A stretch of 64,000 bases of DNA from Datnioides undecimradiatus (Eukaryota; Chordata; Actinopteri; Lobotiformes; Datnioididae): positions 10,161,676-10,225,675 of the forward strand of contig WARS01000007.1 in assembly GCA_008933995.1 (NCBI GenBank). The letters are read 5' to 3'. Of the stretch, positions 1 through 13,600 are shown one piece after another. Under the pieces are notes generated by a model. It did no database searches. It was not told where the DNA came from and was given only the letters and a program-made list of their open reading frames with translations. A program made the translations under genes and the position numbers. Each line of letters starts with the position of its first letter. The stretch's first letter is position 1.

Positions 1-240
1 GAAAATCTGATAATTAGCACATACGCCTTTGCAAGATCGGGCTGCACAAAGGCAGACTGCTTTACTGCTCAATCACAGGTGGCAATGTGGTCTGCAAGGT
101 TGTCCTTCTTGCAGTCCTATTTTAGATTGTAGTCCACTTGGGGAGGCATCACACATTTGGACCTTCATCCACAGACTCTATCAGGCCGATGATGATGTGA
201 GCCCTGTGGGGTTAGACTGGTGTGAGCTGGTGGTTCGTAC

Positions 241-409
241 CTGAGCCAAGAGCCTTTCGGACCAGAGCCTGCAGGTAATGAGGCACATCTAGCCTGTAGA
301 GGGAGCTGTGGTCCAATTGTTTAGTCACCCACAGGTTTCTACAGACGCTCAACATCTTGTGGGTGTGTTCCTTCTCCTGCTGCGCCACCATCAGGACAAA
401 GTCTTTGAT
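241..409 (-). CDS. Possible internal exon of an unrecognised minus-strand gene
   Basis: On the minus strand a 169-nt open stretch is bounded by a good acceptor (pyrimidine-rich CTCTTTTCCAG ending at 410) and a donor (CAG/GTACGA at 241/240). It reads in phase 0 and leaves in phase 1, giving about 56 residues beginning IKDFVLMVAQQEKEH and containing QLDHSSLYRLDVPHYLQALV. The composition is amphipathic and protein-like, with no stop. I do not recognise the family. I could not find a phase-compatible partner exon downstream within positions 1-240, so the gene would have to continue outside the window or this is a chance open frame. Human synteny would predict TMEM167A to the left of XRCC4, but this peptide is not TMEM167A. 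Confidence 0.3.
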
Positions 410-3400
410 CTGGAAAAGAGGCCATGTAGACTTGGTCTCTGCTGGAGACACTTTGCTATCCTGCTTGCTACCCTGCTTGACATCAGTCAGACTTGTCCCG
501 GTTCACCAAAGTGCTCAAAGATGTCACTTCACTAAGGTTAGCCTACAAGAAGACAGTTGACTCAAATTGATTATTACATAATGGTAAATGTGGTATAGCA
601 GGGAGGCACAAGGAATATTAAAATCTGTTTCCAGAACAGTGTTTTTGACAGATTACAGACAATTTCATGCCAACAAATCCTGTGTGTGTGTGTGTGTGTG
701 TGTGTACCTCCAAACAAAAGCACAGAGGGTTCATTCACTGATGATTCCTGGATCTAATTTAGTAGAAGCTGAGAGGGGGTCTTTCCTTCATCTATTGTCT
801 TTGTGCTGTTGCAATTGCTCAACACCCAGCCTTTATCCTGTTCTTCTCCTCTGAGCTTTTACTGTACGCACATACATCTTCAGAGATTATATATCTGACC
901 ATCTTTTATAATCAAAGTGTCTCTAATTTCTCCCATGAAATGAAACGACTGCAGTGAAAAAAAACCACTGACAATTTTGTACCCACGCTAGCTACACAAA
1001 ACAATTGCTAGTTGAGCCACAACTTCAGTCATGAAATTCAACATAGACATTCATGGTGCCTGTAAGATGAATCCCTCTGACTCTGGTGATTCTTTGACCA
1101 TGCTGCACCTTAATCAGGTCAAAATTTGACTGTGCACAATACCTTTGTTCACTTAGCATTTATCTCTGTTGATCCCTCTGGCTTTAATTTCCTCTGTCTT
1201 TTCTCACATCACACAGGGATCTCCACAGTGGGACTCTATGATTATGTTGCTTTAGCTGAATGCAGATTCAAGTCTCCATGCAGGACTTCTGCCTGAATTT
1301 CTGGGCCTGCTGACAACAGCTCATCAAGGTCCCTTTAACAGTAAATATCCATAATCCCTGCTATGTTCCAAGACCCCTGAAGACCTCTTTCAGGCCCCTT
1401 TTCAGTACCCCTGCCTCCTAAACTAGGCCAACCCTAATGAACTTTACTTATGAACTGCATTTTAACTGCCCCCACCCCCTGGGAGCGATGAATTGATGGA
1501 GAGAAGAGAGAGGAGGAAGATCAACAACGAAGAGCCCCCCCCCTTTTTTTTTTTGCTAATGTAGCAAAACTCCACAGCAACCTCACAGGTTAATTGTCTT
1601 GACCTGAATGCCCCTAATCCAAACCTGCTGCATGGCACCATAACGCAAACTTCATTTATCTCTGTTGACTAATAGCAGGGTGGAGGTCGTGTTCATCTCA
1701 CTCATGTTCAGAGTACAATTCCTCATCTTCTACTCTACTGCATCCCAGAAGGAAATTGTGTACAGTTTCTTTGGAATAGAAAAGGATGAAATGTGAATGA
1801 GCTTTCTATGAGAAACAAAGATAGTATAAACCATCTGAAACTCACATAAACAGGTAAAGTATTGAGATGTTTTGATTCATTTTGATCGCAAAAACTTCAT
1901 GAAAGCACTTTCGATGTTGGGTCTTAGCTTGACATATGTTTTATAAAGTATTAAGAGAGGGACATCATGATGCTGCATTTAGTCTTTTCATCATATTTGG
2001 TGATATTAAGAAAAATAAAGAATATAATCAGTTTCATCCTTTAAATTGCAGTCATTTAACAAAATATACATAATTGTACCATTCACTCTGGGTTAATTGT
2101 GCATATATTTTTGGTGGCCACTACTGGTATTGCATCTTGGGCCTGATCCCACCGTCTTAACAACTCTTCCTCAGTTTACACACACTTTTGTTTGTGAGAC
2201 AAAAGACAACAGGTTCAGCAAAATCCATCTCCAGTCCTTCTGTGAACTGAGCAATTCATCTGTCGAACAACACAGCCTGTTCACCCACAGACACAAGAGT
2301 TTTCAGTGGTCATTACTTCAGAAGCCAAGAGCTGTGGCTGGACATACATACAAGCCAAACTGGCTCATTAATGTCACCAGAATTTACTCTCTCAGGTTGG
2401 ATGACAGCCAGGTTGTGGTATGGGTCTTGGCAAAATCCACGTTGGTGGCCAGCGTTCAGGATCTCTGCTTGTGAGTTTCTCATATTGTCTCATCATCACT
2501 TTAACGTGTTTGTCATCAATATTTCTTTGGAGATCTATAAATACATTGGCGCAACTGGATGATAGATCGATAAAACTGAACTTCACACAAAAGTTCAAGC
2601 AATTTCCAAGTTCCAAGTTAAAGCAGTCAGTGAAAGCAGTTCCTCTAATTAAAATGATATTAATTCTGGCACCAAATTTTGTTGTTTTAAAAGCTGATAT
2701 GACTAGCAGACCCTACAGGTGTCTGAATGACAAACAGGAATCACTGCAAAGTATTGATGAATCCAATATTATCTGAAAAGGACGACACTGTGACAAAGAC
2801 AGGACCTCTGAATGAAAGAGAGAGCTGCAGTAAGTTGGTCAGCGGTAGTCCTCAGGCAGAAAGAACTAGCAGGAAATGCTTGTTACCTAAAGACTGAGCT
2901 GGAAGTCATTACTGCAGGATCTAGCCTAGAGTGCTTGACGCATGGACACATTCAGGCACATATGTCTGCCTGAGGCTATTAGGTGCAGGCGATGCTAAAG
3001 ACAGGAGGAAGGAAGGATCCCTGAGAAGTACAGAGGAGATGAAAGTGAAGAGTTACAGTTAATGACAGAGGAGAGGAGATCAGAAACTTAAGGTCCCGTG
3101 TGGATCTGTTAGGACTCTATTGGGGCTAATAAGGTGTGCTGTCTGATCAGGCCCACTGGTGATGCTCGGAGCCACCAGAAAATGTGTTTCTGTTTATTTG
3201 ATGGGTCCCAGCAAGTTCTTAAGCCACTGGATGGGTCCATTATGTATGGTCAAAGTCACTTTCTCATCATATAGCACTGTGGAGTAACTGTTATATGGTT
3301 ATGCAAGCAAGAAAATAGCAACATGTAAAGGATAATTCTGTTTCAGTTTAATTAAATCTTAGGTCCGATTTGCATTGTTTTAACCATCCTAAATATCAAT

Positions 3401-6400
3401 ACTAATTCTCTAAGTTAATCACACACATTTTGGAACAGTTCACTAAATTCCTAACAATCGTTTTGTGACCAACAAAAATCCAAACCATCCAAACAAATCT
3501 AGACACGAGTAATTAGACAGGTTTTAACAAAACTAAAGATTAGTCAAATCCTTAACCAGCAATTAGTTCCTCATTTTTCCCACATTTTGTGTCCCTTATT
3601 ATAAAGTATTTTGTGACCAAATAACATACAGATAGGGTTAAACCATATCAGAACCAACAGAAATCCACTTTCTAAAGAGTTAACTGTTCAGATCCAGTCT
3701 TCTCTGTCCATTACCACTGACGCCAAACACACGAAGCAGAGTCCAGAATCATATGCTTCATGTGCCAATCTAAATAAATGACCGAGGACCTGGAGAGAGC
3801 ACTGGATTGTTGACCTTTTCTATCACCAGTCCTTCAGAGGTCTGTCAGGATCAACCAGTCTTGAACACCATGAATAAACTCTTTATTCGGCACAGCTGCT
3901 GTGGTGTTAACTCTGTGTCTGGACAGAAACAATGCACATACAAGTTCTCTTAGACAGTCTCAATTTGGTATATTCAGAAGCAGGTTGGCCAAAACATTAA
4001 CATCTCACAAAACACTGATGGGCTATCATTCAGCACAGTTTTAATGGTGGGAGGAAACCACAGACATTCTTAAAGAGAAACTCTTCAGATTTTGAGTAAC
4101 TAACATTCACCCAGCCAATGTAAAGAACATTTCCAGGAATAACAAAGTTGCGAGAATGTGTTTAACCACAAATCCAGCTACATTACTGGACAGACAAAAG
4201 ACAATTGTTTTATAGTTATCTTGAGCACTACAGTTGGATGTATCGCCAAATTACAGTCACTTTTGAGGTCCAGCATTTGCCAAAGAGAAAGTTAATCTCA
4301 TGTCATACGCACTCCACAGTGGACTGAATATGTTAAACAGTAATAACATTAGTAACCCAAACTTATAAAAAACAATAACAAAAACAAGCATGGATGTGTT
4401 TACATAGACGTCTGGAAGCTAGTTTGGTTAACTGATTGAGGCTGGATTATGAAGGCCTGTGGGCAGGATGGAAGAGGATGTGTTCACTGTGTCCATGACT
4501 GTGTCCAGGACTGACTGTATCAGTAGCTCTAATTAAATACAGATACTGTACTGTTTTGAATCTTTGTATGAGCACAATGATTGAGTTCATGGAAGAACAT
4601 CAGTATTCACGCAGGACATTTTCACAAACATGCAGTTTTGACGAGTGCAAAAATTTATTGGTTTTTGGATATCTTGAAGGCAGTAGAACACACATGAACA
4701 TTAATGTAACATATAATTATTCTTATTAAGTTGAGTGTGTAAGAAAACAGTTGCTTATTCACATAAGTCAGCAGTCACAAAGCAACTTCATTGGTCATTT
4801 GGAGCTGTGTTTCTGTTCAGTGGATGAATTTAGTAAGAAAGTTGTATATTGGTTTCTTTTGGATCTGGTTTTGGTCTCTACCAACTCCTGGAGGAAATTT
4901 GTGGTAATTTAGCCACTACTATATTTACCATGGAATAGCATAGTCAATTACCAAACATCTCTGACCAGAATTGAGCTAAATATTTGAATAACAGAGTGGT
5001 TTATGTTTTTCACCTCTCTCTATCTCTTAATCCTTACATCCACCTATGTCTATATTACTTTGAACTGTGTTGCACTACTAGTAGTATCAGTAATTGCAAC
5101 ATTAGCCTATGTGAAAGCTCAGAAAACATGTCCCAGCCTTTAGTTACTCTGTTAAATGTGACATTTCTATAATTTTTAATTTAATTATAGTTCATTTTAA
5201 ATCAATTTGATGGCAGAAGTTTTGGTTTGGTTTGTTGTGAAAAGGGGTTGCAAAAAGTGTGTATTCAATTAAATAAAATAATGATGATAATGATATTAAA
5301 TAATGATATTACATTTTGAGTTGCAAAACATTGGACTATTGAGCTTCTTCTGATACTATATACTCCATAGAGGATTATTCAGTTATCCAAGGGTTATGAC
5401 AAACACTAAAGTAGGACAGAGTCATTGATGGAAATCGTGTGAGATAGAAAAGGGCCTCAGAATAAATTAAAGACCTGCATGATGAAAAATACAAATAGAT
5501 AAACAGGAAGGAATTATAGCCGGGGCCAATAATAATATAAACAAACACAACGAGCATAAGTTCATTAGGGAGTCTTTTTTTGGTTTTTGAGTTGGTCTTG
5601 GAGGAAACCAGCTATCCCATAAGCTTCCACCGCTTCGGGGTAGGAAACGCAGCAAAGCAGAAGGAGCACCGAACCCCATCAGACTAACACCTCATGTCAA
5701 GCTTTCTTTCTTGATTCGCTTGGTTACTACAGCTCCATTTACCCCATGGAACATGTGGAGAAATCTTAACCCTGACAGACATAAGATAGTTATGGCTTTG
5801 CTATGATTGGTCAATCAGAGGTTTGGGGAGGGATTTAGTCAGTCAAATGTAGCTTGTTAGGCAACTGGCAACTGCCCTCTTTTCTATATACAAGACAGAA
5901 TTTACTCTGGCTGAAACTTAGTATTTCCCACAGTCCTACACACATGCTATCATGCACTTAGAGGCCACCTGGGAGAGCAGTACAGGTTGCTCTATGTGAA
6001 CTCAGAACCACACACAACACACAACACACACACATATTGTAAATCCCTGTAGAAAAACAGCTGATTTGGGCCTGTATGTGTGTTACCTTAATAGAAAGTG
6101 CTCTAATGCCTGAGAAGGCTCTTAAAGCAATTATTCTTGGAAAGAGCGTCTGTTTGCAGAACTCACATCATAGTCTTGCAGTAATCCCTTCATTTCCCTC
6201 TCAACAACATGTGGCACACAGCTTGTTGTCTTAGCCTCTCTGACAAGGCCACTCAAATAACGCAGAGGAATACAGACAGAGGGAAGCTGTTTTTTAACTT
6301 TAAATATCTTCATATAATCTTCATGTAGTAGATGTTTGTCTGTCCTGAATATGCAGATCTTTTGCCACAGCATGTTGTGACAATTAATATAGACTAATTC

Positions 6401-6880
6401 ACAAGGACAAACAAACATAACACCCAATTCTGTTGTCTCTTACATGAAGAGTCTTACAAATGCTTTGACATTGGAATTGGTAAATGTAGACAAGAAAAAA
6501 GAGTGTGGAGAAGAGAACTAAAACCTAATGGTTCATTAAAGGGTATAGCTAGCGAGGAATATTCAGTAATAACAGAAGTGATACTCTGTATTTTTCTTTT
6601 TTAAAAAAACCCCAAAACAAACAAACCCAAAAGCATCCACATGTAGAGCCAAACCAAAGTCTGATAAATTGTATTCATCTGTATCATAAAGATCCATTGT
6701 TGTCAGGCTAGTTGTCCAACCAGTTGTTTAGAGTAACACTTAATGATATTTTACCACATTCACTATAACTACTGTACTGTGCATTGTTTTTTTTTTTTCA
6801 TGGTGGTTCAACTGTTGCTCAGAACCTATGTAATCTAGGGCTCTGTAGACCAATCCTGAAAGAAACACTTGAACTGAACA
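410..6880. other. Intergenic region, no gene seen
   Basis: No spliced open frames that resemble known proteins were found on either strand. The stretch holds a (TG)12 tract at 681-705, a C-run followed by a T-run near 1536-1555 and an imperfect CA tract near 6010-6033. Open frames such as 2097-2474 look like chance ORFs in AT-rich DNA. Confidence 0.5.
681..705. repeat. (TG)n microsatellite
   Basis: About 12 uninterrupted TG units, in intergenic DNA. Confidence 0.95.
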
Positions 6881-6889
6881 CTTGTCTCA

Positions 6890-7256
6890 CTGCTGCAACA
6901 GAAAGTACTCAAATTTTAAACTATGTAAAAGTAAAAATATAGTTTGTAGGTCAAAGTTCTGACATGCACACACTTCTCATCAACATATAAATAAATAAAC
7001 ATTAGCTCCAACTTCATCTACTACAGTGTTAAAATGATGAAAACATCACTGTACTAGTAATTATAATCCAATATTATGATATTGCCTCAATTATCCTTAA
7101 CTTTTGCTACTTTACGTAACTAAATCTGGATGATAATACTACTTTTGTACTTTTATGCAAGTTAAAGTTTGAATGCAGAACTTGTAACTGCATATTTCCA
7201 CTCTTCGGTATTATGATTTTTACTTTTAAAAAGGGATCTGAATACGTCTTCACAAC
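6890..7256. mobile_element. MITE-like repeat relic (copy A)
   Basis: The segment is rich in GTACTTTTA / AAGTAAA motifs and ends with GGATCTGAATACGTCTT, which resembles the ends of the other copies in this window (10939, 34262, 40995, 47014). It looks like a degenerate non-autonomous DNA transposon of a type common in percomorph genomes; the hAT-like assignment is from memory of such repeats. It ends within about 50 to 100 bases of the presumed xrcc4 promoter. Limits are approximate. Confidence 0.45.
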
Positions 7257-7299
7257 TCGTTATCGGTGTTCATATCCTGGTCCAGGTATTAATTAAATA

Positions 7300-7461
7300 G
7301 AAGCGGCGTTGCCCACCTTCGATTTGATGACACCGAGCTGCGTCGCTCTATGATGACGTAGCAGCAATTTCGCCCGGTTCGTGTCTGAGTTGTTAAAACC
7401 AAAGATAAGATTGGATTTACTCCGTAAAACGAAGCGTCGGACCTACACGGTGAAGTTGACG
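7300..7461 (+). promoter_or_regulatory. xrcc4: Putative xrcc4 promoter and 5' UTR exon 1
   Basis: A short island of CpG-containing, GC-richer sequence stands out from AT-rich flanks. It contains a CRE/ATF-like TGACGTA at 7354-7360 and ends in a strong donor (GACG/GTAAGA, exon end 7461). The first xrcc4 coding exon begins only 2 nt before its ATG with an acceptor, so a non-coding first exon is required, as in human XRCC4. No TATA box is evident. The transcription start is not determined; ATG ATG ACG TAG at 7350-7361 would be a tiny upstream ORF if it is transcribed. Confidence 0.5.
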
Positions 7462-10400
7462 GTAAGATAAAAACCAACATGTTGTTGTTTGAGGATTAGA
7501 CCAGTGTTTCTCCACTTGTTTCCTCACGTGTTGAAACGTCAGTGTGTTTACAAACAGCGTCTCACAGGGCTAACTGACAGCTACTGTTAGCTAGCTAACC
7601 CACTGTCATTCATTCATGCACTTACACTGGACCAGATGGATATTTTTCCTCTTTCCTGCGGTCATCTGTGGGTTGGCACAACACTCTTATACGGAACATT
7701 TGATCCCTGTGAAAATCTGGAAGTTAAATCCAAACACATCTTTCATACTCAGCAGAATATTGGCTCAGTGCACAGCAGGAGGGAAATGTACAGATATTTT
7801 CCTTCACTTAAAATAACAAGTCAACAATTTACTATTTAATTATTATGTAGTATTAAGACGTATGTTTAAGTGAAGGAAAAAAGTAACTATTCCATATGTT
7901 TCTGCCCTGCAGAATAATGTCTCCGTCACTGTTATACTTCTGTATATGATGTCATTAGATCATTACTGTTTCTAATGCATCAATTTAAAAGCAGGATTTT
8001 ACTGTTGTATCTGTTCAAGGTGAAGATCTTTTTTGAATTATTTTTCATCTGCTGATTATTTTCTCCATTCAACAATTAGTTTTTTGTTTTGTCAAAACGT
8101 TGAACATAGTGAGAAATGCTGTGACATTATCCTAAAGTTACAACCTCACAATGTTTATTTTGTCCAAGCAGTGCATTGGTGTGGAATCATGAAATGGTTT
8201 ATTTATGAGTTTTGTATTTTTGGACCGTACACTGGACTGGCAAATTTTTCACTATTTCCTGAGAGAATAATTGTTTAATCCCTCCACTCAAAAAAGTAAT
8301 TATATATTTACATGTTCACAAATATGTATTGTAAAGTTTGATAATTTGCAAAATCAGTTGAGCAGACTCTTATTCTTTGACCCACGCGTTAGCATTTACA
8401 ATGCAGTTAGCATGTTTAATACAGTGTTGCATAAGGTCATTCTGCCTCTGTCTCTGCAGTTACGCATGCAAATCCTGACACTTTACAGTATTTCTTTTTA
8501 AAATAAGTTCTCCTGACTGCATATATTTAGTCTTTGACCAGATGTTGAAAGGATGTTGTTAAAGATGGGGCTGCTGTTGAGCTCTGCTGAAACATGTGCC
8601 TGGCTGTGTAAGGATGTTTAGCATGCTGCTGTGGTTGGTCATTAGTATCCAGCTAACTGAGGTGCAAGTTTCTCTGTGTAACTCTGCTAAGCCTGTACTT
8701 AGACCTAATGAGAGGTTGAGTATTAGTGCATTACAGTGCTTACAGAGCTGTGATGACATGGTGGCATGAAGCTGGACTAATCATTTTCACTTTGGTCATT
8801 ACACGACCAAACGGCACTAAAGAAAACCAATGTTTAACAATTATATAACCCTCATTCTAGCATGAGGTGTGTGCATATTTCAGTGAAGTGCACAGATGAT
8901 TAATAAGTAATCGGTTTTTTTTTTCTTTTTTTAAGTTATATTTGGGGTGGCAAGTTGGCGAATCAGGTGAATCAGCTGGCAACTTCTCTGTTTGATTTAA
9001 TAAACATTAAAAATCCATTTAATCATTGATAAACATGCAAGAACAAACGTTAACAAAACAAATACAAATATGTACTCCATCTATGGATTAAGACCAGGAG
9101 ACACAAGTCATAGAAGTTACAAATTCTAAATTGCGAAGTGCATAATAATGAGCCATGTATCCAGAAATTGCAATTGTAATTTCTGTAGTAATGATGAATA
9201 TGATAATATGCAATAAATAAAAGTAAACACATCAAATCAATAACAAAAATGGATAATTTGGATAATTGCTGTTCAAGGCATGTCAGTTATGTGAATATGA
9301 TAAACTCATGATCAAAATAAATAAATAGGTAAGGAGTGCCTAGGAAGTATAGTATATAGAATAGTACAGTGTTTCTCCTTACTGCTCATCATCTGCCAGT
9401 CCTTTTAGCAGCTGTAAAATGGCTAAGAACAGACAGGCCTTGTGGGCTTTCTCTTGTGGGGGATCCTAGGTTTCTCTGGGCCAAGCCTCATGTGGTCTCT
9501 GATGGTTTACAGATCCCTTTTTTCCCCCCGAACTCTCAATATGTCTTCTATTCTCTCTATAAAACAATAGCTTGCCCCCCAGCAGATGCTGCTGCGTAGC
9601 TAAATTCACAGCGTGTCAGAGTGGCTGCTGTAAAACCAGACCCGCACTCAGGGGTTTTCTGCTTTGCACAGTGGTTGTAGCCAGGGTTAGCGAAGGTGTT
9701 GGCTGGCACGTGAACAAAATGCTGTGACACATGCCAGGAAAATGATGTAAGAACAGATGTGGGAGTTATGACAGATCTCAACCAGGTCTGACGCACCGCC
9801 AGTAATCAGGACTGTCAACTTACACTGCCAGTCAGAAGATTTTGAACAGCCTGTACTTAAGTATTTTATTGGTTGTGGTTAAACCTGATGCAGCAGCGTG
9901 CTTATTATTAATAGAGAAAATAGATTTTTCTTTACACAAAGTGACACAAATCTGCCTGGTAGGACCTTTTCCAAACTGCATTAGTCCAGTTTCCTAATGC
10001 AAACAACTCTCTGACCTGTTTCAAACCTGTTTTCCTTCATTTGTAAATATATGATAACTTGCTTTTTCTTTGTCAAGCTGTAGACATGCTGCCTCTTGGT
10101 CAATATGTTTGAAAATTAAATCTCAATTGTTGCATTCATTTGTACTTTATTTGTATTGTTGCTTAACTTAAGTGAACTGCTTATAGAATACATGCTGAGG
10201 GATTTTGTTTTAACCATTCGACTCATTAGTTCAGTGGCTAATTAATGCTTCTTAATGCTGAACAGGCAGGGGGCAAAACAAAGCAGCGAGTAGTGGAATT
10301 AGCCCCACATTCAGTGATACAGAGTGATAAGTAAATGGTCAGTGTGTATAGGCTGTACCTCAGTGTAACGGCAGAGATGGTGCTGACACTCAGGGAGTCA

Positions 10401-10494
10401 CCGAACCGAATGTTCAGCCAGTTACAAAAAAGTCAACTTAATGTCCAAAGCAGTCCTCTTCATCTGGGTTACTTTGTGTTTCTGTTTTACACAG
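7462..10494 (+). other. xrcc4: xrcc4 intron 1 (putative)
   Basis: Between the presumed non-coding exon 1 and the first coding exon. AT-rich, with no conserved exon or RNA gene that I can recognise. Confidence 0.45.
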
Positions 10495-10496
10495 AG

Positions 10497-10638
10497 ATGC
10501 ACGTGTCAGTGCGTGAAGTCCACATATCGTCCGAGCCCAACACCTCCTACTTCCTGAGGCTGGACTGGAGCAGACAGGGTTTAGGAGCAGGCTTCCAGTT
10601 GCTGCTGACCGATGGACTGGATGCTTGGAGAGGCGATG
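10497..10638 (+). CDS. xrcc4: xrcc4 coding exon 1 (head domain, N-terminal part)
   Basis: The exon proper starts at 10495 after TTTTACACAG, so only 2 nt of 5' UTR precede the ATG. It encodes residues 1-47 plus one base. MHVSVREVHISSEP aligns without gaps to the human N-terminus. Donor GATG/GTAAAA. Confidence 0.93.
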
Positions 10639-13600
10639 GTAAAAAAACAGTGTCACCCATCGTGACCTCACAACTTGTTGCCTCACATTTTACCATGTCT
10701 GACCTGACAGATTTATGCTCACCCAATACTTGGACAACCTCACCTGTTTGACCACACACACACCTTACTCTCTTCACCTGGGTATATTTTAGAGTGTCAT
10801 TGACCTTTTCAGCTGCTCGGACAGTTACAGTCTGAAAAAGATTTATTAGTTTCTGTCAGGTTAGGATTGAACAACTAAGTATTGTTAAGATTTTGTTGAT
10901 GACAGTACTGCCTGAAAACGTATTTGTTTTACTTATGGGTAGAATGTAACTAGGTTAATTTACTCAAGTACTGCATTGTTTTTCCTGATGGAAGGGTTAT
11001 CATAAAATTGTCCATTGAAATATTAAGACGCAGATATTTGTGAAATTGGTGCTACGCGGCCAGAGAAACTCAGAATTAATATTGCTGTGCTATTCCTTTT
11101 GGCTCTAAAAGTAGAAAACATACAGCAGCCAGAACGCACTAGGCTGCACCAGACCACTAAATCCTCCAGCTGGTGGTTTGGTTTTGGCTCATTCATTTTC
11201 AAGCAGGAAACAAGATAGTGGCTATGGAGTCAAAAACTTCCAGCATTACTAAGCTCCGCTATTCCTTTGAAAACTGGAGGTGAGAAATAGGCAACACAGA
11301 ATCTGATCATAGTTGATCAGCACTGCCTAGCTCCAACAGTTTGATCTGAATTTCTTGAGCGTCTCTCGATCCAGGATAACTTGGGTGCAGGCTACACGGA
11401 GGGAAGGCAAAACTTATTCATTTTCATTAACTGCCCACATTATAATCTAACAGATCTGGTTGAAAATCAGCAAAGTTTTTCTCTTAAGAACAAATTTGAG
11501 CCACTATCCTCAACTTGAGTCTTTTCTTTACATGCCTACTTTCTACTTCTTGCCTTCATGTAAAGAACCCAAAGTTATAAAATACACGTATTGGAGAAAA
11601 AAAAGTACAACAGTTCTTTCAAATATGTAGTGGAATAAAAGTGTAAACTAATGGAAAATGGAAATACCCAATACTTGAGTAAAGTACAAACACATTACCA
11701 TTGTCCTTAAGTATAGTATTGTGTTTGTATCCTAATGTACCCCCCAAATCTCACAGCCACCACGGTGTCCCTATTCATTTAGTTCTTAATTCATTATTAT
11801 TATTGGTAGTAGTTGTATTAAGTTGTATTTTGATTTTGCAGTGAGTGAGTCTGAGGTGAGCAGCGAGGCAGAGGAGCTGGAGATGCAGACGGAGAGGTAC
11901 ATCGAGGACCTCCAGCAGGCGCTGACCGAGGCAGAAAGCTCCACCACCTACAGCTTCAGCCTGACGCCGTCTCCACCCAACCACAGCTCCACCGTCACAC
12001 TGGCGTATGAGAAGGTTCAGAGGGACATCTCTGTGAGTGAAGCTACAGTCATTAGTCTTTGTGGTATATTAGTGTGTTACACAGATAACTGCTGGAGCTG
12101 ATGTGTGAGATCCCTCTGGCTACACAGTGAAACATGCTTCAGACTTTTTGTGTATGAAAGAGTGAGTGTGTTTATTTAAACTGTCCTCTCCACCTTACAG
12201 ACAAGTCAGGGGGGTTATTTTCAAAAAGTGGTCGTTTGTTATGATTATTGCAACTTTATCTATAAAATGTAAGTTGGTTGTTGACATTAAAGCCATCTTC
12301 AGAGCTGTTTCAATGTGACGTCAGCGTTGAATTGATAACAGTGTCACCTCTGTTTCTTTAATCTGCCTCTGATGTTTAAAAGCTCTAGAGAAAAGGGCGC
12401 CAAGCTTGTTTTGATCTCCTGACTGACCCATTGGAGGTGATGGATAGAGTGTGAAATGTTAATGTTATTTCAGAAACTTGAGTGGTGGTTTCGTTATGAT
12501 TGTTACAGTGTTACCTCAACAAAGATCTGCTGTAAAAATATCCAAACCTAATACATTAAAGACCAGAAATAATCACATGTGATGATGGATACATTCTGCA
12601 ATCAACTTCAGATCTGCAGCCTTTAAATAACTCAAACAATATGTTGTTTTATCTGTTTGAATAGGATTTTTGTGTGATTCAAATCAAACCATTAGCAGAC
12701 TGCTTCCAGATCTTTTAGCCTTAATTGATTTATCATTTGTGATAACAGGTATTTGCCTATTTTAATGCTTTTGCTGCGAATGCTGTCTTCCCGGCTCCCA
12801 TGGTATCTTGAAGTCCTCTTTTTTGTCCTTGGCCATCAGTGTCTAAAAACACAATCCCCTTCAGACAGCTTCACAAGAAAACATCTTGACTACTTTTATC
12901 CAGATTTTGTTGCAGTTTTTCTGATATTTATGTTCCCCTAGGGAGGAATTGTGTAATACATCCATATCTGAAGCTATTGAGAGACTTTCAGTGTCATTTT
13001 GTCATGTGGGGAAAACGGACAGGAAGGGGCTGAGAAGCATGATCCTTAAGCAATTGACTGAATAATTCCTGTTCAGGGGTCAGTTGTGTTAACACTCATT
13101 TGTGATGTAGACACAAAACCTTTGTTGCCATGGTAGTTGTGACAGAATGGAAATCTAAGTGCGTCTGTTTCACCAAAAGGGAAATGAATTAGTGATTCTG
13201 TTTTTAAAAATGAGAGTTAGGAACAATCGGTTTGCAGAAGTGTGCTGGGATGTGTCATCAGAGTTGTCCGAGGGTTTCTCTTGCTCAACATAAAAATAAA
13301 AAAACAGTAATTCATCTGTCATAAAGTTATGAGTCATAATGAAAGGCTTCAGTCTAATGCCTGGTCATTGCCCTCTAATCGCTGCTCCTGTGCAATGCTG
13401 CAAAACACCAAAAGCATGCAAATGCAACTCTCTCACTCATGTACAGGTGTTACCCGAGGTGGTTAACATACCAAACGTGTCGCTTTGTGCTCATGCATTT
13501 TGTCAGCATGTTCTGCTGACTTCCAGCAGTGTTGCAGAGTTACAATGTGTGAGACTTGTCCTCTAGTGATGACTGTTTCATCTGGTTGGTTTTTCACAGA

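Noticed and set aside
2097..2474. 125-codon open frame in the left intergenic region
   Set aside because: No family resemblance, no splice context, composition like random AT-rich DNA.
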